From a virus, in IMG/VR virus record IMGVR_UViG_3300033571_011534, positions 1-64,000 of that record: a stretch of 64,000 bases of DNA; one strand, given 5' to 3'. The notes below the pieces were generated by a model. That model saw nothing but the letters and a program-made list of their open reading frames with translations, ran no database searches and was not told the DNA's origin. The translations under genes and the position numbers were made by a program. Below, in pieces: positions 35,918 through 43,032 of the stretch (position 1 is the first letter of the stretch; the number at the start of each line of letters is the position of its first letter).

Positions 35918-36078
35918 TAATACCCGCTGAAATCTGAAAAAATTTTCAAATTGACAAAAATCTGAATATTTTTTAACTATGTACGATACACGATCTTGCA
36001 AAAAAAATAAAAAAGCATAGTGAGCACACACGTACCCGTACGCCTTCTTACATTTTTTATGAGACTGGTGCCTGCTTT

Positions 36079-36294
36079 CTATTTTAGAATAGAAAGACTA
36101 GCTAATGCATCTTCTACATTGTCAAACATTGCAGTAAAAGCATCTAGTGATTTTTGCTTTCGCAATTCACCACACACTTTCAAATCGTGATTAGCTTTCC
36201 ATTTTTTAGCATCTAGGTAGTAGCTCAAAAAAGTTTCTTGTTCGTATTCACAATTTGAGCAACGAGTCTTGCGATACATTGTTGTTTTAGTCAT
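36079..36294 (-). CDS. Small Cys-containing protein
   Basis: 71 residues; CSNC near the N-terminus and a third Cys at HDLKVC, giving a plausible C-x2-C...H...C zinc site, then a helical tail (TAMFDNVEDALASLSIL). Last gene of a three-gene leftward operon with no spaces between genes. Confidence 0.55.
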   Translation of the reverse strand: MTKTTMYRKTRCSNCEYEQETFLSYYLDAKKWKANHDLKVCGELRKQKSLDAFTAMFDNVEDALASLSILK

Positions 36295-36393
36295 TTAGTT
36301 ATTTTCCTTTTCATTTAGAGAGATTGTTAGTTGAGTGATTGAAGAGATTGCGTTATCGAACTCTTCCCAAGTTTCGAATGTTAGGGTAATCAT
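36295..36393 (-). CDS. 32-residue peptide
   Basis: Fits exactly between two minus-strand genes, stop and start codons abutting on both sides. Product ITLTFETWEEFDNAISSIT followed by a polar end. Its tail carries AAAAGGA for the next gene. Confidence 0.45.
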   Translation of the reverse strand: MITLTFETWEEFDNAISSITQLTISLNEKENN

Positions 36394-36591
36394 TTATTCA
36401 CCGTCCCAACAAGTGTTCCAGTCAGTTTCGCAAGGCTCCCAATACTGAAAGCTTGAGCAGAAAGCGCAACCTGCGAACTTATCGTGCTTGATACAGTAAG
36501 CCCTATCCTGGTATTCATCACAACAGCGGAATAGGTCATCACCGCTTAGGGTGTAGTAGTAATCACTTACCTTGAACATTGTTTGAGTCAT
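36394..36591 (-). CDS. Small Cys-rich protein
   Basis: 65 residues with eight Cys: CCDEY, YCIKHDKFAGCAFC, CETDWNTC; His/Cys arrangement suggests one or two zinc sites. AGAAAGGATAA precedes the ATG. First gene of the leftward operon, driven by the minus-strand copy of the ATGTC-type promoter at 36,699-36,721. Confidence 0.6.
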   Translation of the reverse strand: MTQTMFKVSDYYYTLSGDDLFRCCDEYQDRAYCIKHDKFAGCAFCSSFQYWEPCETDWNTCWDGE

Positions 36592-36617
36592 AATTATCCT
36601 TTCTAAACTCTAGGTTT

Positions 36618-36665
36618 TTATTTGCTAGGCTCATACCGCTAAGGGTCTTATTTGCTAGGCTCATA
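36618..36665 (-). repeat. Two 18-bp direct repeats in leader
   Basis: TTATTTGCTAGGCTCATA occurs at 36,618-36,635 and 36,648-36,665, a 30-bp period, in the leader of the leftward operon. Possible protein-binding site or RNA element. Confidence 0.65.
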
Positions 36666-36698
36666 ACCTTTTTTTTCTTATTTATTTATCTTGCTTTT

Positions 36699-36721
36699 AG
36701 CCTAACACGAACCTACGACAT
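36699..36721 (-). promoter_or_regulatory. ATGTC-type promoter, leftward copy
   Basis: Minus strand ATGTCGTAGGTT, 5 nt, TAGGCT. It is a leftward member of the promoter family and precedes the three small leftward genes. Confidence 0.65.
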
Positions 36722-36788
36722 TTATACCCCTTTTTCTAGCCTTTTTGATACAAACTTTAGACTAATTTTTTGTAGGGTATCTACAAAG

Positions 36789-36818
36789 TTATCCACAGGC
36801 ATAGAATAGTTATCCACA
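36789..36818 (+). other. Two DnaA boxes, candidate replication origin
   Basis: Perfect TTATCCACA at 36,789-36,797 and 36,810-36,818 in the same orientation, 21 bp apart start to start (two helical turns), in the gene-free stretch 36,592-36,972. AT-rich DNA and the 19-bp repeat flank it. Binding by host DnaA is inferred from the consensus. Confidence 0.6.
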
Positions 36819-36884
36819 GGTGCGCCGAGGCCCTATATCTAGTAGTACTAATTAAGTTACGATACTAGATCTAGATCTCCCAGA

Positions 36885-36903
36885 ATTATAACAAAATGAT
36901 AAC
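36885..36903 (+). repeat. AT-rich 19-bp element
   Basis: ATTATAACAAAATGATAAC; inverted exact copy at 35,899-35,917, and related forms at 39,883, 40,620 and 46,706. Confidence 0.6.
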
Positions 36904-36919
36904 AACAACGGCGTGTCGC

Positions 36920-36949
36920 TTGATAAATGTCGTAGGGTTGTGGTAGGTT
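36920..36949 (+). promoter_or_regulatory. ATGTC-type promoter A
   Basis: TTGATA, then ATGTCGTAGGGT (36,927-36,938), 5 nt, TAGGTT. First rightward member of the family. Confidence 0.7.
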
Positions 36950-36972
36950 GTTAGTAGTTAGAAAGGATAGAA

Positions 36973-37197
36973 ATGAATAACGAACTATTTGAGAAATTGG
37001 TATCACTAAAGACTGATACTCATACCGCTAGGTTTAGCGATGATGGCTCTGCCGTCAAACACGATGAAGAAAAATACCAAAAGGCTTTGGCTAGTCAAAA
37101 CGACTTTACTGATGAAGAGATAACAGCGGAGAGTGTTCGCCGTTGGAACCTGATGATACAGAAAATGAACGAGGCATACCAAGCCAAAATGTCCTAG
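36973..37197 (+). CDS. Hypothetical protein (74 aa)
   Basis: Charged helical protein (ELFEKLVSLKTDTHTARFSDDGSAVKHDEEKYQ). AGAAAGGATAG precedes the ATG, the recurrent ribosome-site form of this region. The last codons overlap the next ATGTC promoter element. Unknown function. Confidence 0.6.
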   Translation: MNNELFEKLVSLKTDTHTARFSDDGSAVKHDEEKYQKALASQNDFTDEEITAESVRRWNLMIQKMNEAYQAKMS

Positions 37198-37211
37198 GGT
37201 TATGCTAGGCT
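37189..37211 (+). promoter_or_regulatory. ATGTC-type promoter B
   Basis: ATGTCCTAGGGT, 5 nt, TAGGCT; no -35-like hexamer. Overlaps the end of the previous gene. Confidence 0.55.
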
Positions 37212-37232
37212 AATTTTAGAAAGAAGGAAAAA

Positions 37233-37412
37233 ATGGAAGAAAAAATCTGTGTATTTTGTATGAACCTAGTCAATGACTATGTATGCTTTGAGTGTGATGA
37301 CTACAAGGGTCTAATGCCACTAAAGGAAGCTGAGAGCTATCTAGGTGAGGACTTCCCTGAAGAGTACCGCCAACCAATGGCTATCTATGGGCAGAGGCTC
37401 TACTGGCAATAA
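37233..37412 (+). CDS. Small zinc-ribbon protein (59 aa)
   Basis: Product has two CxxC pairs within the first 22 residues (ICVFC and VCFEC), a compact zinc knuckle, followed by an acidic helix (LKEAESYLGEDFPEEY). AAGAAGG before the ATG. Unknown function. Confidence 0.55.
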   Translation: MEEKICVFCMNLVNDYVCFECDDYKGLMPLKEAESYLGEDFPEEYRQPMAIYGQRLYWQ

Positions 37413-37435
37413 ATGTCAGAGGGTCATGCTAGGTT
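37413..37435 (+). promoter_or_regulatory. ATGTC-type promoter C
   Basis: ATGTCAGAGGGT, 5 nt, TAGGTT, starting directly after the previous stop codon. Confidence 0.6.
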
Positions 37436-37458
37436 ATAAGTAATTAGAAAGGATAAAG

Positions 37459-37632
37459 ATGTACTACAACAGAGAAGCCCACCAACTACTAGAGGACACC
37501 CTAAAGGTTCTTCAGGCTAAAAGAAAACACGCCTACCCATACATGGTTGGACTACTAATGCCAAATGTTCCTTTGACAGAGGCTAAGAGAATTGCTAAGA
37601 TTGTAGAAGAAATGGAGAGTGAAAATGACTGA
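37459..37632 (+). CDS. Hypothetical protein (57 aa)
   Basis: Helical, basic-acidic product beginning MYYNREAHQLLEDTLKV. AGAAAGGATA before the ATG. Overlaps the next gene by 8 nt. Unknown function. Confidence 0.55.
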   Translation: MYYNREAHQLLEDTLKVLQAKRKHAYPYMVGLLMPNVPLTEAKRIAKIVEEMESEND

Positions 37633-37801
37633 GGAAGATTTCGATGATTGGCTAGATGATGTTTATCCAACTTATCAAATTGCGGGGGTAGAGTTGCGTC
37701 CCTCACAAATGCTAAAGAACTGCGACCCTATCGCATACAGAATTGCGATGTCAGAATGTGAAGATAGAGAAGAGGAATGGAATGGCTACTTTGACAACTG
37801 A
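37625..37801 (+). CDS. Small acidic protein (58 aa)
   Basis: Strongly acidic (TEEDFDDWLDDVYPTYQ, SECEDREEEWNGYFDN). Such DNA-mimic-like acidity is common in early phage host-takeover proteins, but no family is recognised. The ATG after GGAGAG was preferred to a GTG two codons earlier. Confidence 0.55.
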   Translation: MTEEDFDDWLDDVYPTYQIAGVELRPSQMLKNCDPIAYRIAMSECEDREEEWNGYFDN

Positions 37802-37901
37802 AGAACTAGAAACCCTAATTTTTCAAATTGACCTAATGCTATCTGATGACAAAATGTCTGAGGGTGTTGGTAGTCTTTTTACAACAAGAGAGGATAACTA
37901 A
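37782..37901 (+). CDS. 39-residue acidic peptide
   Basis: Starts inside the previous gene's end after AGAGGA; product ATLTTEELETLIFQIDLML plus a polar tail. An ATGTC-type promoter (D) lies inside its 3' half. Confidence 0.45.
   Translation: MATLTTEELETLIFQIDLMLSDDKMSEGVGSLFTTREDN
37854..37876 (+). promoter_or_regulatory. ATGTC-type promoter D
   Basis: ATGTCTGAGGGT, 5 nt, TAGTCT, inside the end of the previous coding region and 26 nt before the next ATG. Confidence 0.5.
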
Positions 37902-38021
37902 ATGATTTTTTATAACGGATTCAATCTAATGATTGATTTGATTTTGGTTGCTGTTGTGTATGTTGTTGCTCACGGAATTGGATACCGCAAAGGCTTAGAC
38001 AAAAACAAAACACCATTTTAG
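37902..38021 (+). CDS. 39-residue membrane peptide
   Basis: One hydrophobic helix (LMIDLILVAVVYVVAHGIG) followed by a basic tail: a single-pass inner-membrane peptide. AGAGAGGATAA precedes the ATG, adjacent to the previous stop. Confidence 0.5.
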   Translation: MIFYNGFNLMIDLILVAVVYVVAHGIGYRKGLDKNKTPF

Positions 38022-38060
38022 CAACACGCCAAAGCCAGGGCTTGACAATTCTGGTTTTTT

Positions 38061-38069
38061 GGGCCGAGG
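38061..38069 (+). repeat. GGGCCGAGG spacer motif
   Basis: Member of a motif repeated at the 3' end of transcription units (36,833; 39,871; 40,583; 41,759; 42,959; 44,457; 46,695, with GGTCGGG variants). Here it sits after TTTTTT and before a complementary GGCCCC, so a hairpin is possible. Confidence 0.5.
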
Positions 38070-38136
38070 CGATCTGATCGGGCCCCAAATTTTGTTTACG
38101 AAGATGTTTACGAAATTCCCAAAAAATCTCCCAAAA

Positions 38137-38159
38137 ATGTCAGAGGGTCAATGTATAAT
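38137..38159 (+). promoter_or_regulatory. ATGTC-type promoter E
   Basis: ATGTCAGAGGGT, 5 nt, TATAAT; the ATG of the next gene is 6 nt downstream, giving a leaderless mRNA. Confidence 0.75.
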
Positions 38160-38165
38160 AAGGCT

Positions 38166-38330
38166 ATGAAACTAGGAAAAGCTAATGAATCAAGACGCAA
38201 GGCGGAAAGTCAAGAACTATTCCGCAACTTACTAAAAGCTCCTCACCTAGTTTCTACCCCTCAAAAATACAAGGGTAGCCGTCAGTCTAACAAGACTAAC
38301 GCTATCAAGGAAAGTAGAGCAAGTGAGTAA
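38166..38330 (+). CDS. Basic 54-residue protein
   Basis: Lys/Arg-rich product (KLGKANESRRKAESQELF ... KGSRQSNKTNAIKESRASE) likely to bind nucleic acid or ribosomes. Leaderless start. Overlaps the next gene by 8 nt. Unknown function. Confidence 0.55.
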   Translation: MKLGKANESRRKAESQELFRNLLKAPHLVSTPQKYKGSRQSNKTNAIKESRASE

Positions 38331-38454
38331 TTATAACTGTTGGGACTGTAATAAACTAACTAGACACTTATTCGAATACAGAACAATAAATGTCTGTGCC
38401 TCATGCTATGCTATTAGAGTTGGACACCCCTCAGCAAGAAAGTTGGTAAAGTAA
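38323..38454 (+). CDS. 43-residue zinc-ribbon peptide
   Basis: NCWDC and VCASC are separated by ~18 residues, a complete four-Cys zinc ribbon. GTG start overlapping the previous gene; its stop overlaps the next start (TAATG). Confidence 0.55.
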   Translation: MSNYNCWDCNKLTRHLFEYRTINVCASCYAIRVGHPSARKLVK

Positions 38455-38615
38455 TGGGAAAGTATTCTGTTGGCTATGACGGTTTCGTTATCGTCAATGC
38501 TAAGAATGAGGAAGAGGCCTATAACAAGGCTAACAAGTATCTAAGCAAGACTAACCTTATCAATGATGGTGATGAGGGTGAATGGTATCTTACTGAAGCG
38601 GAAGAGATAAAGTAA
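38454..38615 (+). CDS. Hypothetical protein (53 aa)
   Basis: KYSVGYDGFVIVNAKNEEEAYNKANKYL: one strand-strand-helix unit of the kind repeated in several small proteins here (Y-V-x-V-x-A-x-x-E-E-x-A). TAATG junctions on both sides. Confidence 0.55.
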   Translation: MGKYSVGYDGFVIVNAKNEEEAYNKANKYLSKTNLINDGDEGEWYLTEAEEIK

Positions 38616-38917
38616 TGGGAAGAATGACGGCCATGTCAATTGCAGAGACAGATGTATCACTAGAGCAACAACTAGCCTGGCACCTTCAAGGGAATCACTA
38701 TCCACCAATTCCAAAAGCAATGGTTCAACCCTGCATAGACGCTATTGACGCTTATTGGGAAGAGGACTATGACAGACTAATCCAATTGCCAATTGATGGC
38801 TTAGACCGTAATGGAGAGCCATTCCAAATTAGATGGCGTGATGGCTCAGACAAGGCCCCTGCATGGGCATTAGTTGAACACGCTCACCTTGACAGTTGGC
38901 TGCCTGAAATAGAATAA
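38615..38917 (+). CDS. Hypothetical protein (100 aa)
   Basis: Compact alpha/beta protein (LEQQLAWHLQGNHYPPIP, then IDAIDAYWEEDYDRLIQLP and a Trp-rich end). Similar small proteins occur in actinophages; function unknown. Translationally coupled to the gene before it. Confidence 0.6.
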   Translation: MGRMTAMSIAETDVSLEQQLAWHLQGNHYPPIPKAMVQPCIDAIDAYWEEDYDRLIQLPIDGLDRNGEPFQIRWRDGSDKAPAWALVEHAHLDSWLPEIE

Positions 38918-38927
38918 ATGTCAGACG

Positions 38928-38950
38928 TCGTCTGTATAATTGTCTAAGAA
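38928..38950 (+). promoter_or_regulatory. ATGTC-type promoter F
   Basis: ATGTCAGACGTC, 5 nt, TATAAT; followed by AGAAAGGATA and the Gp88-like gene. Confidence 0.6.
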
Positions 38951-38961
38951 AGGATACCCCA

Positions 38962-39681
38962 ATGCCCCTAATACGTTCAAAAGATAGAAAGGTAACAAAT
39001 GCTGTATCTCCGAATGGTAAGTCGCCCACTATTGCTAACACCTTTGGGCTTCCGTCTGGTAAAGCGTTTTCCTGCCCTGGAGCGACTAGTGTATGCGAGA
39101 AAGTCTGCTACGCTGGCAAGCTTGAGAAAATCTACAAGGGAGTAAAAGACGTTCTTCTAAACAATTGGGACCTGCTACGTAATGCAGACCAATTGGAGAT
39201 GGAAGCGCTACTTTACCAAATGATAGATGAGTTTGATAAAGACTGTAACAAGCGCAATGCAGAAAAGCTGTTTCGAATTCACTGGGATGGAGACTTCTTC
39301 AATGAGACTTACACTCACGCTTGGAAGAATGTAATCAAGGCTTGGCCTAGCATTCAATTCTGGGTATACACTCGTTCAGACTTTTCGGTACCTATTCTTA
39401 GCGATGTTGACAACCTTAGCCTGTACTTCTCAACTGATGATGACAACTGGCAGCTGGCTAGTAAGTTGAAGCAAGAGACTGGCGTCAAGCTTGCATACCT
39501 TGCCAATAACTTTGCAATGGGTAAAGAGCGGATGTTGTCTATAACACCTAAGTCTGCAATTCCTTGTCCTGAGAATGCTAAGAAACTTCCGCTAATCAGT
39601 GACAAGGGCTCCGCCTGCGTAACTTGCGGACAGTGTGTGTTCGCTCGCAATGACATTTTATTTAGCGCTAGCAAAAAGTAA
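38962..39681 (+). CDS. Gp88-like phage protein
   Basis: 239 residues. Cys-rich N-terminus (FSCPGATSVCEKVCYAGK, three Cys), an FRIHWDGDFFNETYTHAW core and a C-terminal CVTCGQCVF. This matches the Gp88 family common in actinophages. The spaced Cys suggest an Fe-S or zinc enzyme; activity has not been established to my knowledge. It has its own promoter. Confidence 0.75.
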   Translation: MPLIRSKDRKVTNAVSPNGKSPTIANTFGLPSGKAFSCPGATSVCEKVCYAGKLEKIYKGVKDVLLNNWDLLRNADQLEMEALLYQMIDEFDKDCNKRNAEKLFRIHWDGDFFNETYTHAWKNVIKAWPSIQFWVYTRSDFSVPILSDVDNLSLYFSTDDDNWQLASKLKQETGVKLAYLANNFAMGKERMLSITPKSAIPCPENAKKLPLISDKGSACVTCGQCVFARNDILFSASKK

Positions 39682-39702
39682 GGAGATGAGGTAAAATATA
39701 CC

Positions 39703-39774
39703 ATGGACGCATTTTATATCATAACTATTTTACTTCTTATGTCTCTATTGCTAGTCTCTACTAATCGAAAATAG
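39703..39774 (+). CDS. 23-residue membrane peptide
   Basis: DAFYIITILLLMSLLLVST, one transmembrane helix. A TAAAAT box 5 nt before the ATG and AAGGAG further upstream are both possible starts. Low support because of size. Confidence 0.35.
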   Translation: MDAFYIITILLLMSLLLVSTNRK

Positions 39775-39931
39775 ACTCATGCTATAGGGGCATGTAAACT
39801 GTAGGGATCTTCTTACATCCTTTCTTAGGTCCTTACCGTCCTGGCTACGACGTAAAACTGGCCACAATCTGGGCCGAGGGCTTTATAACAAAATAATAAA
39901 GATTTAAGATCCTTTACGACACGCTCCCAAA

Positions 39932-39954
39932 ATGTCGTAGGGTTGGTGTATAGT
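39932..39954 (+). promoter_or_regulatory. ATGTC-type promoter G
   Basis: ATGTCGTAGGGT, 5 nt, TATAGT. The 205-nt spacer before it (39,775-39,979) holds a GGGCCGAGG motif and the AT-rich element TTATAACAAAATAATAA. Confidence 0.65.
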
Positions 39955-39979
39955 AATACTACCTAACAGAAAGTAGAGT

Positions 39980-40543
39980 ATGGGAACTAGAGGAATAACA
40001 GAAGTAATTTACAATGGCGAGACTGTAGTTAGCCAGTATGGTCAATGGGACCACTACCCAAGCGGTCAGGGTATCACAGCGTTCAAGTTTCTACGCAGCC
40101 AAGAAAACATCGACAACCTAAAGAAAAACCTTAGCCTAGTCTATGTTCCAAGTGATGAGGAATACAAGTCTATTGTTAGCAAGTATTCTGATGAGCGTGG
40201 AATGATGACTATGGAGCAAGGTGAAGAGTATAGCAAGATGTATCCAAGTCTTACTAGAGATACTGGTGCTGGTATCCTTGAGGTAATTGCTAACGCTACC
40301 AATCCAGTTCCGTTGTTCCTGGACCTAGAGTTCAAAAACGACAGACTGTTTTGTGAGGGTGTCTACACAATCAACCTAGATGACAACACTTTCACAACTA
40401 GATACAATCGCTATGAAAATGAAAATGATGAAGATACTTTGACTTTATCTTTTGAGCAGATTCTTTACACAGGTGAAGATGACTATCTGGAAAAAGCAAA
40501 GTGTGGAGTCTATCAGTATCTCAAGGCTGAGGCTTTAGCCTAA
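39980..40543 (+). CDS. Conserved phage hypothetical protein (187 aa)
   Basis: N-terminus GTRGITEVIYNGETVVSQYGQWDHYPSGQG is a pattern found in many unrelated phages (G-T-R-G ... Q-Y-G-Q-W-D-x-Y-P-x-G-Q-G), implying a conserved intracellular role, perhaps amidotransferase-like, which I cannot confirm. The second half is acidic. AGAAAGTAGAG before the ATG. Confidence 0.65.
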   Translation: MGTRGITEVIYNGETVVSQYGQWDHYPSGQGITAFKFLRSQENIDNLKKNLSLVYVPSDEEYKSIVSKYSDERGMMTMEQGEEYSKMYPSLTRDTGAGILEVIANATNPVPLFLDLEFKNDRLFCEGVYTINLDDNTFTTRYNRYENENDEDTLTLSFEQILYTGEDDYLEKAKCGVYQYLKAEALA

Positions 40544-40619
40544 CAAAGATACCCTGCCAGCTTGACAAACTGGTGGGGATCTGGTCGGGCCCAAAACTAG
40601 TAATTTGTCAAGTTTACGA

Positions 40620-40650
40620 TTATAACAATTTTTCCCCTGAATTGTTATAA
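40620..40650. repeat. 11-bp perfect inverted repeat
   Basis: TTATAACAATT and AATTGTTATAA separated by 9 nt, followed by A7, just upstream of promoter H. Palindromic protein-binding site or hairpin; no U-run for rightward termination. Confidence 0.6.
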
Positions 40651-40669
40651 AAAAAATAGGGCGTGGCTC

Positions 40670-40698
40670 TTGATAATGTCGGAGGTATGCCCTATAAT
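40670..40698 (+). promoter_or_regulatory. ATGTC-type promoter H
   Basis: TTGATA, ATGTCGGAGGTA, 5 nt, TATAAT: the best combined -35/element/-10 copy. The ~60-nt leader contains a small CCTAGT/ACTAGG hairpin. Confidence 0.75.
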
Positions 40699-40766
40699 TT
40701 AGGAGTAGCAAAAACGACTACTAAATAGAAAAATCCTAGTGGAAAGACTAGGTGAAAGGAAGCAAA

Positions 40767-40922
40767 ATGGCAAATGTAATTGCCCCCGTTGTTGGCTCAC
40801 AATACACTACTCAGAAATCAGGTGTTTCTGGGATTGTTCAGGAAGTAGTGGCAAATAAGACTGGCACTTATCGTGTTCGTCTTGATGTAAATGGTCAGCC
40901 ACGCTGGACAACTATCAAGTAA
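40767..40922 (+). CDS. Small conserved protein (51 aa)
   Basis: Product starts ANVIAPVVGSQYTTQKSGV and continues with SGIVQEVV and a TYRVRLDVNGQPRWTT barrel-like strand set. Small SH3-like folds of this type are found in actinophages. Strong promoter and GAAAGGAAG suggest high expression; a GC-rich hairpin follows. Confidence 0.6.
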   Translation: MANVIAPVVGSQYTTQKSGVSGIVQEVVANKTGTYRVRLDVNGQPRWTTIK

Positions 40923-40933
40923 TAAATTAGTTT

Positions 40934-40970
40934 GAGGGGGTAGAGTTATTTATCCTTTCGCTACCCCCTC
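40934..40970 (+). terminator. GC-rich hairpin after 51-aa gene
   Basis: GAGGGGGTAG and CTACCCCCTC pair perfectly (10 bp) around 17 nt. No U-tract follows, so it may be a 3'-end stabiliser or processing signal rather than an intrinsic terminator. Confidence 0.6.
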
Positions 40971-40977
40971 TCCTAAA

Positions 40978-41000
40978 ATGTCTTACCCTGCCCCTATAAT
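40978..41000 (+). promoter_or_regulatory. ATGTC-type promoter I
   Basis: ATGTCTTACCCT, 5 nt, TATAAT; divergent second half of the element. Directly after the GC-rich hairpin. Confidence 0.55.
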
Positions 41001-41030
41001 GTAATTACCCCAAATAGAAAGTAGAAACAA

Positions 41031-41477
41031 ATGGCTAGAACCCTGTCCGTAAAAGTTCCAACAAGCAAACTAATCGCAGACATTGAGGCAAGTATTGCTA
41101 AGATTGACGCAGACATTGAGGCGTATGCTGGAAAGCGTAAGCAGTATGAAGCAGACATAAAGCAGTATGAGAAAGACCTTGTTGCTTTTGCGATTGACGC
41201 ACTAAAGAACCCAGACAACATTGGAACAGAACACAACGCACTAATTCGCATCACAACCAACAACTACCGCAACGCTGTATCTGTTGATTTTGATACTGAG
41301 GCACTTGGCTTTCCAAAGCGACCAGAAGAGCCAGCCAGACCAAATGAAAAAAGTTATTTTGGTAGGGACTACACCACACGCAAGGAAATCCTAGAGAAGA
41401 ACCTTCGTATTCTCAAGATGACCTCGCAAGAGGAAGTATCAGCGAGTTCATACTCATCTGTTATTGACCTAATCTAA
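41031..41477 (+). CDS. Coiled-coil hypothetical protein (148 aa)
   Basis: N-terminal strand then a long coiled coil (ADIEASIAKIDADIEAYAGKRKQYEADIKQYEKDL) and a C-terminal segment with KRPEEPARPNE and YTTRKEILEKNLRIL. No family recognised; the helix-rich form would suit a nuclease inhibitor or scaffold, but that is a guess. AGAAAGTAGA ribosome site. Confidence 0.6.
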   Translation: MARTLSVKVPTSKLIADIEASIAKIDADIEAYAGKRKQYEADIKQYEKDLVAFAIDALKNPDNIGTEHNALIRITTNNYRNAVSVDFDTEALGFPKRPEEPARPNEKSYFGRDYTTRKEILEKNLRILKMTSQEEVSASSYSSVIDLI

Positions 41478-41478
41478 T

Positions 41479-41745
41479 CTTATTCGCACAAATACTGTGT
41501 AGGCAACTACTCTAAAGCTGAAGCGAATAATCACCTGAGCAAGTGGCTAAACTGCTCACTAGATTTGGTAAGGCAGATGCTATTTGCTGTTGCTGAATAG
41601 AAGTGAGTGCTAGCACAAAAACTTCGTTCCTTACCTCCAAAGATTGATCCTGCTAATTGTAATGGTACACTGGGCTTGGATCAATACCCCCTGTTGCAAT
41701 CAATTTGATAGATGCCCAGTTCGAACGAAGCATCTCGCAGGGGGA
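41479..41745 (+). ncRNA. Candidate structured RNA with pseudoknots
   Basis: A 418-nt gap (41,478-41,895) without a clear gene. Complementary arms: 41,480-41,487/41,523-41,530 (8 bp), 41,622-41,629/41,723-41,730 (8 bp), 41,643-41,650/41,678-41,685 (8 bp), 41,669-41,675/41,714-41,720 (7 bp), 41,687-41,693/41,738-41,744 (7 bp). The 669/714 pairing crosses two of the others, giving a kissing-loop/pseudoknot or two alternative folds. No promoter is evident, so it may be the 3' end of the upstream mRNA. It resembles no RNA family I recognise. Confidence 0.45.
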
Positions 41746-41771
41746 TCTTCCCATTTTTGGGTCGGGCCGCC

Positions 41772-41787
41772 GTTACCAAATTGTTAT
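41772..41787 (+). repeat. 16-bp repeat GTTACCAAATTGTTAT (copy 2)
   Basis: Exact match to 33,930-33,945; follows a GGGTCGGGCC motif. Confidence 0.6.
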
Positions 41788-41818
41788 TTACGAAGACTAA
41801 TTATTTTTTCCTAGATTC

Positions 41819-41848
41819 TTGACAAATGTCAGAGGGTGGCTGTAAAAT
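41819..41848 (+). promoter_or_regulatory. ATGTC-type promoter J
   Basis: TTGACA, ATGTCAGAGGGT, 5 nt, TAAAAT; drives the DUF932 gene. Confidence 0.75.
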
Positions 41849-41895
41849 AGTCTCAACAAACAAATAACTAATAACCCTAATAGAAAGTAGATAAA

Positions 41896-42897
41896 ATGGC
41901 ACACTTGCTAGAACAGTCCGCAACAGGCGAAACCGCTTTTGCTTCTTTTCGTGAGCCTGCTTGGCACCAGCTAGGCACAGTTTTCAATGAAGAAGTCTCA
42001 ACTAACAAGATGTTGAAACTCGCACACCTTGACAACTGGAATGTTCGCTTGGAAGATGTAGCGATTCCAAATGGTTTTGAGAGTGACAAGAATTATTTCT
42101 TCGTGACTAGAACTAACCCATTCAACAAAGAGCAAAATGATGTCCTTGGCGTAGTTGGTGAAAGATACAATGTTCTTCAGAATGAAGACTTATTTGATTT
42201 CGGTGATGCCCTGCTAGATGGTGGTCGCTGGGAAACTGCTGGTTCAATCAAGAACGGAAGACAGGTTTTCGGTTCTCTTGCTCTTGAGCGTGAAACAGTT
42301 CTTGACCCTAACGGCGTGTCAGATGTTGTAAAGTCTTATTTGCTAATCAACACTAGCCACGACGGCTCAGTTGCTATTCAGGCAAGTATCACACCTGTTC
42401 GTGTTGTATGTGCTAACACTCTAAATCTTGCTCTTGGTAAAGGCAACAGAGGTGTCAAGCAAACTTTCAAGATTCGCCACACCGCAACAGCATCTGGCAA
42501 GGTTGCTCAAGCTAGAGAGGCTCTTGGTCTTGCTAATAAGTATCTTGATGAGTTTGATAAGCTTGCTCAGTCTATGATTGCTAAAGAAATTACTAAGGCT
42601 CAGTTTGACAAGATTGTTGAGCTTGCTTATCCAAAGCCTGACAAGGACACAAAGGGTGCTGTCAAGAAGTGGGAAAACAAAACAGACATTCTTCAGGGAA
42701 TCTATGTTGGCTCAACTAACGGAATGATTGCTGGAACTGCTTGGGGTGCTTTCAACGCTCTAACAGAGAGACTAGACTGGTATCGCACTGCTAGAGGTGG
42801 TTCTAACGAATCTATTCTAGCTGCTGCTTCTGGTTTTGACCCTGTGACTACCGCAGAAAAGAACAGACTGCTTCAGCTGGTCTTGGCTAACGCCTAG
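41896..42897 (+). CDS. DUF932 / phage-plasmid-like protein
   Basis: 333 residues. Near the start it has AFASFREPAWHQLGTVF, later VLGVVGERYNVLQNEDLFDFGDAL and the RVVCANTLNLAL motif, the hallmarks of the DUF932 (TIGR03299) family carried by many phages and plasmids. Biochemical role not known. AGAAAGTAGATAAA ribosome site; largest gene of the early region. Confidence 0.85.
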   Translation: MAHLLEQSATGETAFASFREPAWHQLGTVFNEEVSTNKMLKLAHLDNWNVRLEDVAIPNGFESDKNYFFVTRTNPFNKEQNDVLGVVGERYNVLQNEDLFDFGDALLDGGRWETAGSIKNGRQVFGSLALERETVLDPNGVSDVVKSYLLINTSHDGSVAIQASITPVRVVCANTLNLALGKGNRGVKQTFKIRHTATASGKVAQAREALGLANKYLDEFDKLAQSMIAKEITKAQFDKIVELAYPKPDKDTKGAVKKWENKTDILQGIYVGSTNGMIAGTAWGAFNALTERLDWYRTARGGSNESILAAASGFDPVTTAEKNRLLQLVLANA

Positions 42898-43032
42898 CCA
42901 AAAGTCCTGAGCATGACTAAAAACTGCTCTCCATTCATTTGCCAGGATCTAAAATTTTGGGCCGAGGGCCTAAAATAAACTTAATTAATAAAAAATCTTA
43001 ATTACGAACTATCAAAAAAATTCGCAGAAATC

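Noticed and set aside
36600-36670. CRISPR-like array because of two 18-bp direct repeats with a 12-bp gap.
   Set aside because: Only two copies, spacer far too short, and located in an operon leader.
41478-41600. A 39-codon in-frame continuation after the stop of the 148-residue coiled-coil gene, suggesting stop-codon readthrough.
   Set aside because: An open run of that length is expected by chance fairly often, there is no readthrough context, and strong hairpin arms overlap it.
41640-41750. tRNA- or tmRNA-like structure (a GTTCGAAC sequence resembles a T-loop).
   Set aside because: No 7-bp acceptor stem, no D-arm and no plausible anticodon arm at the right distances; pairing pattern differs.
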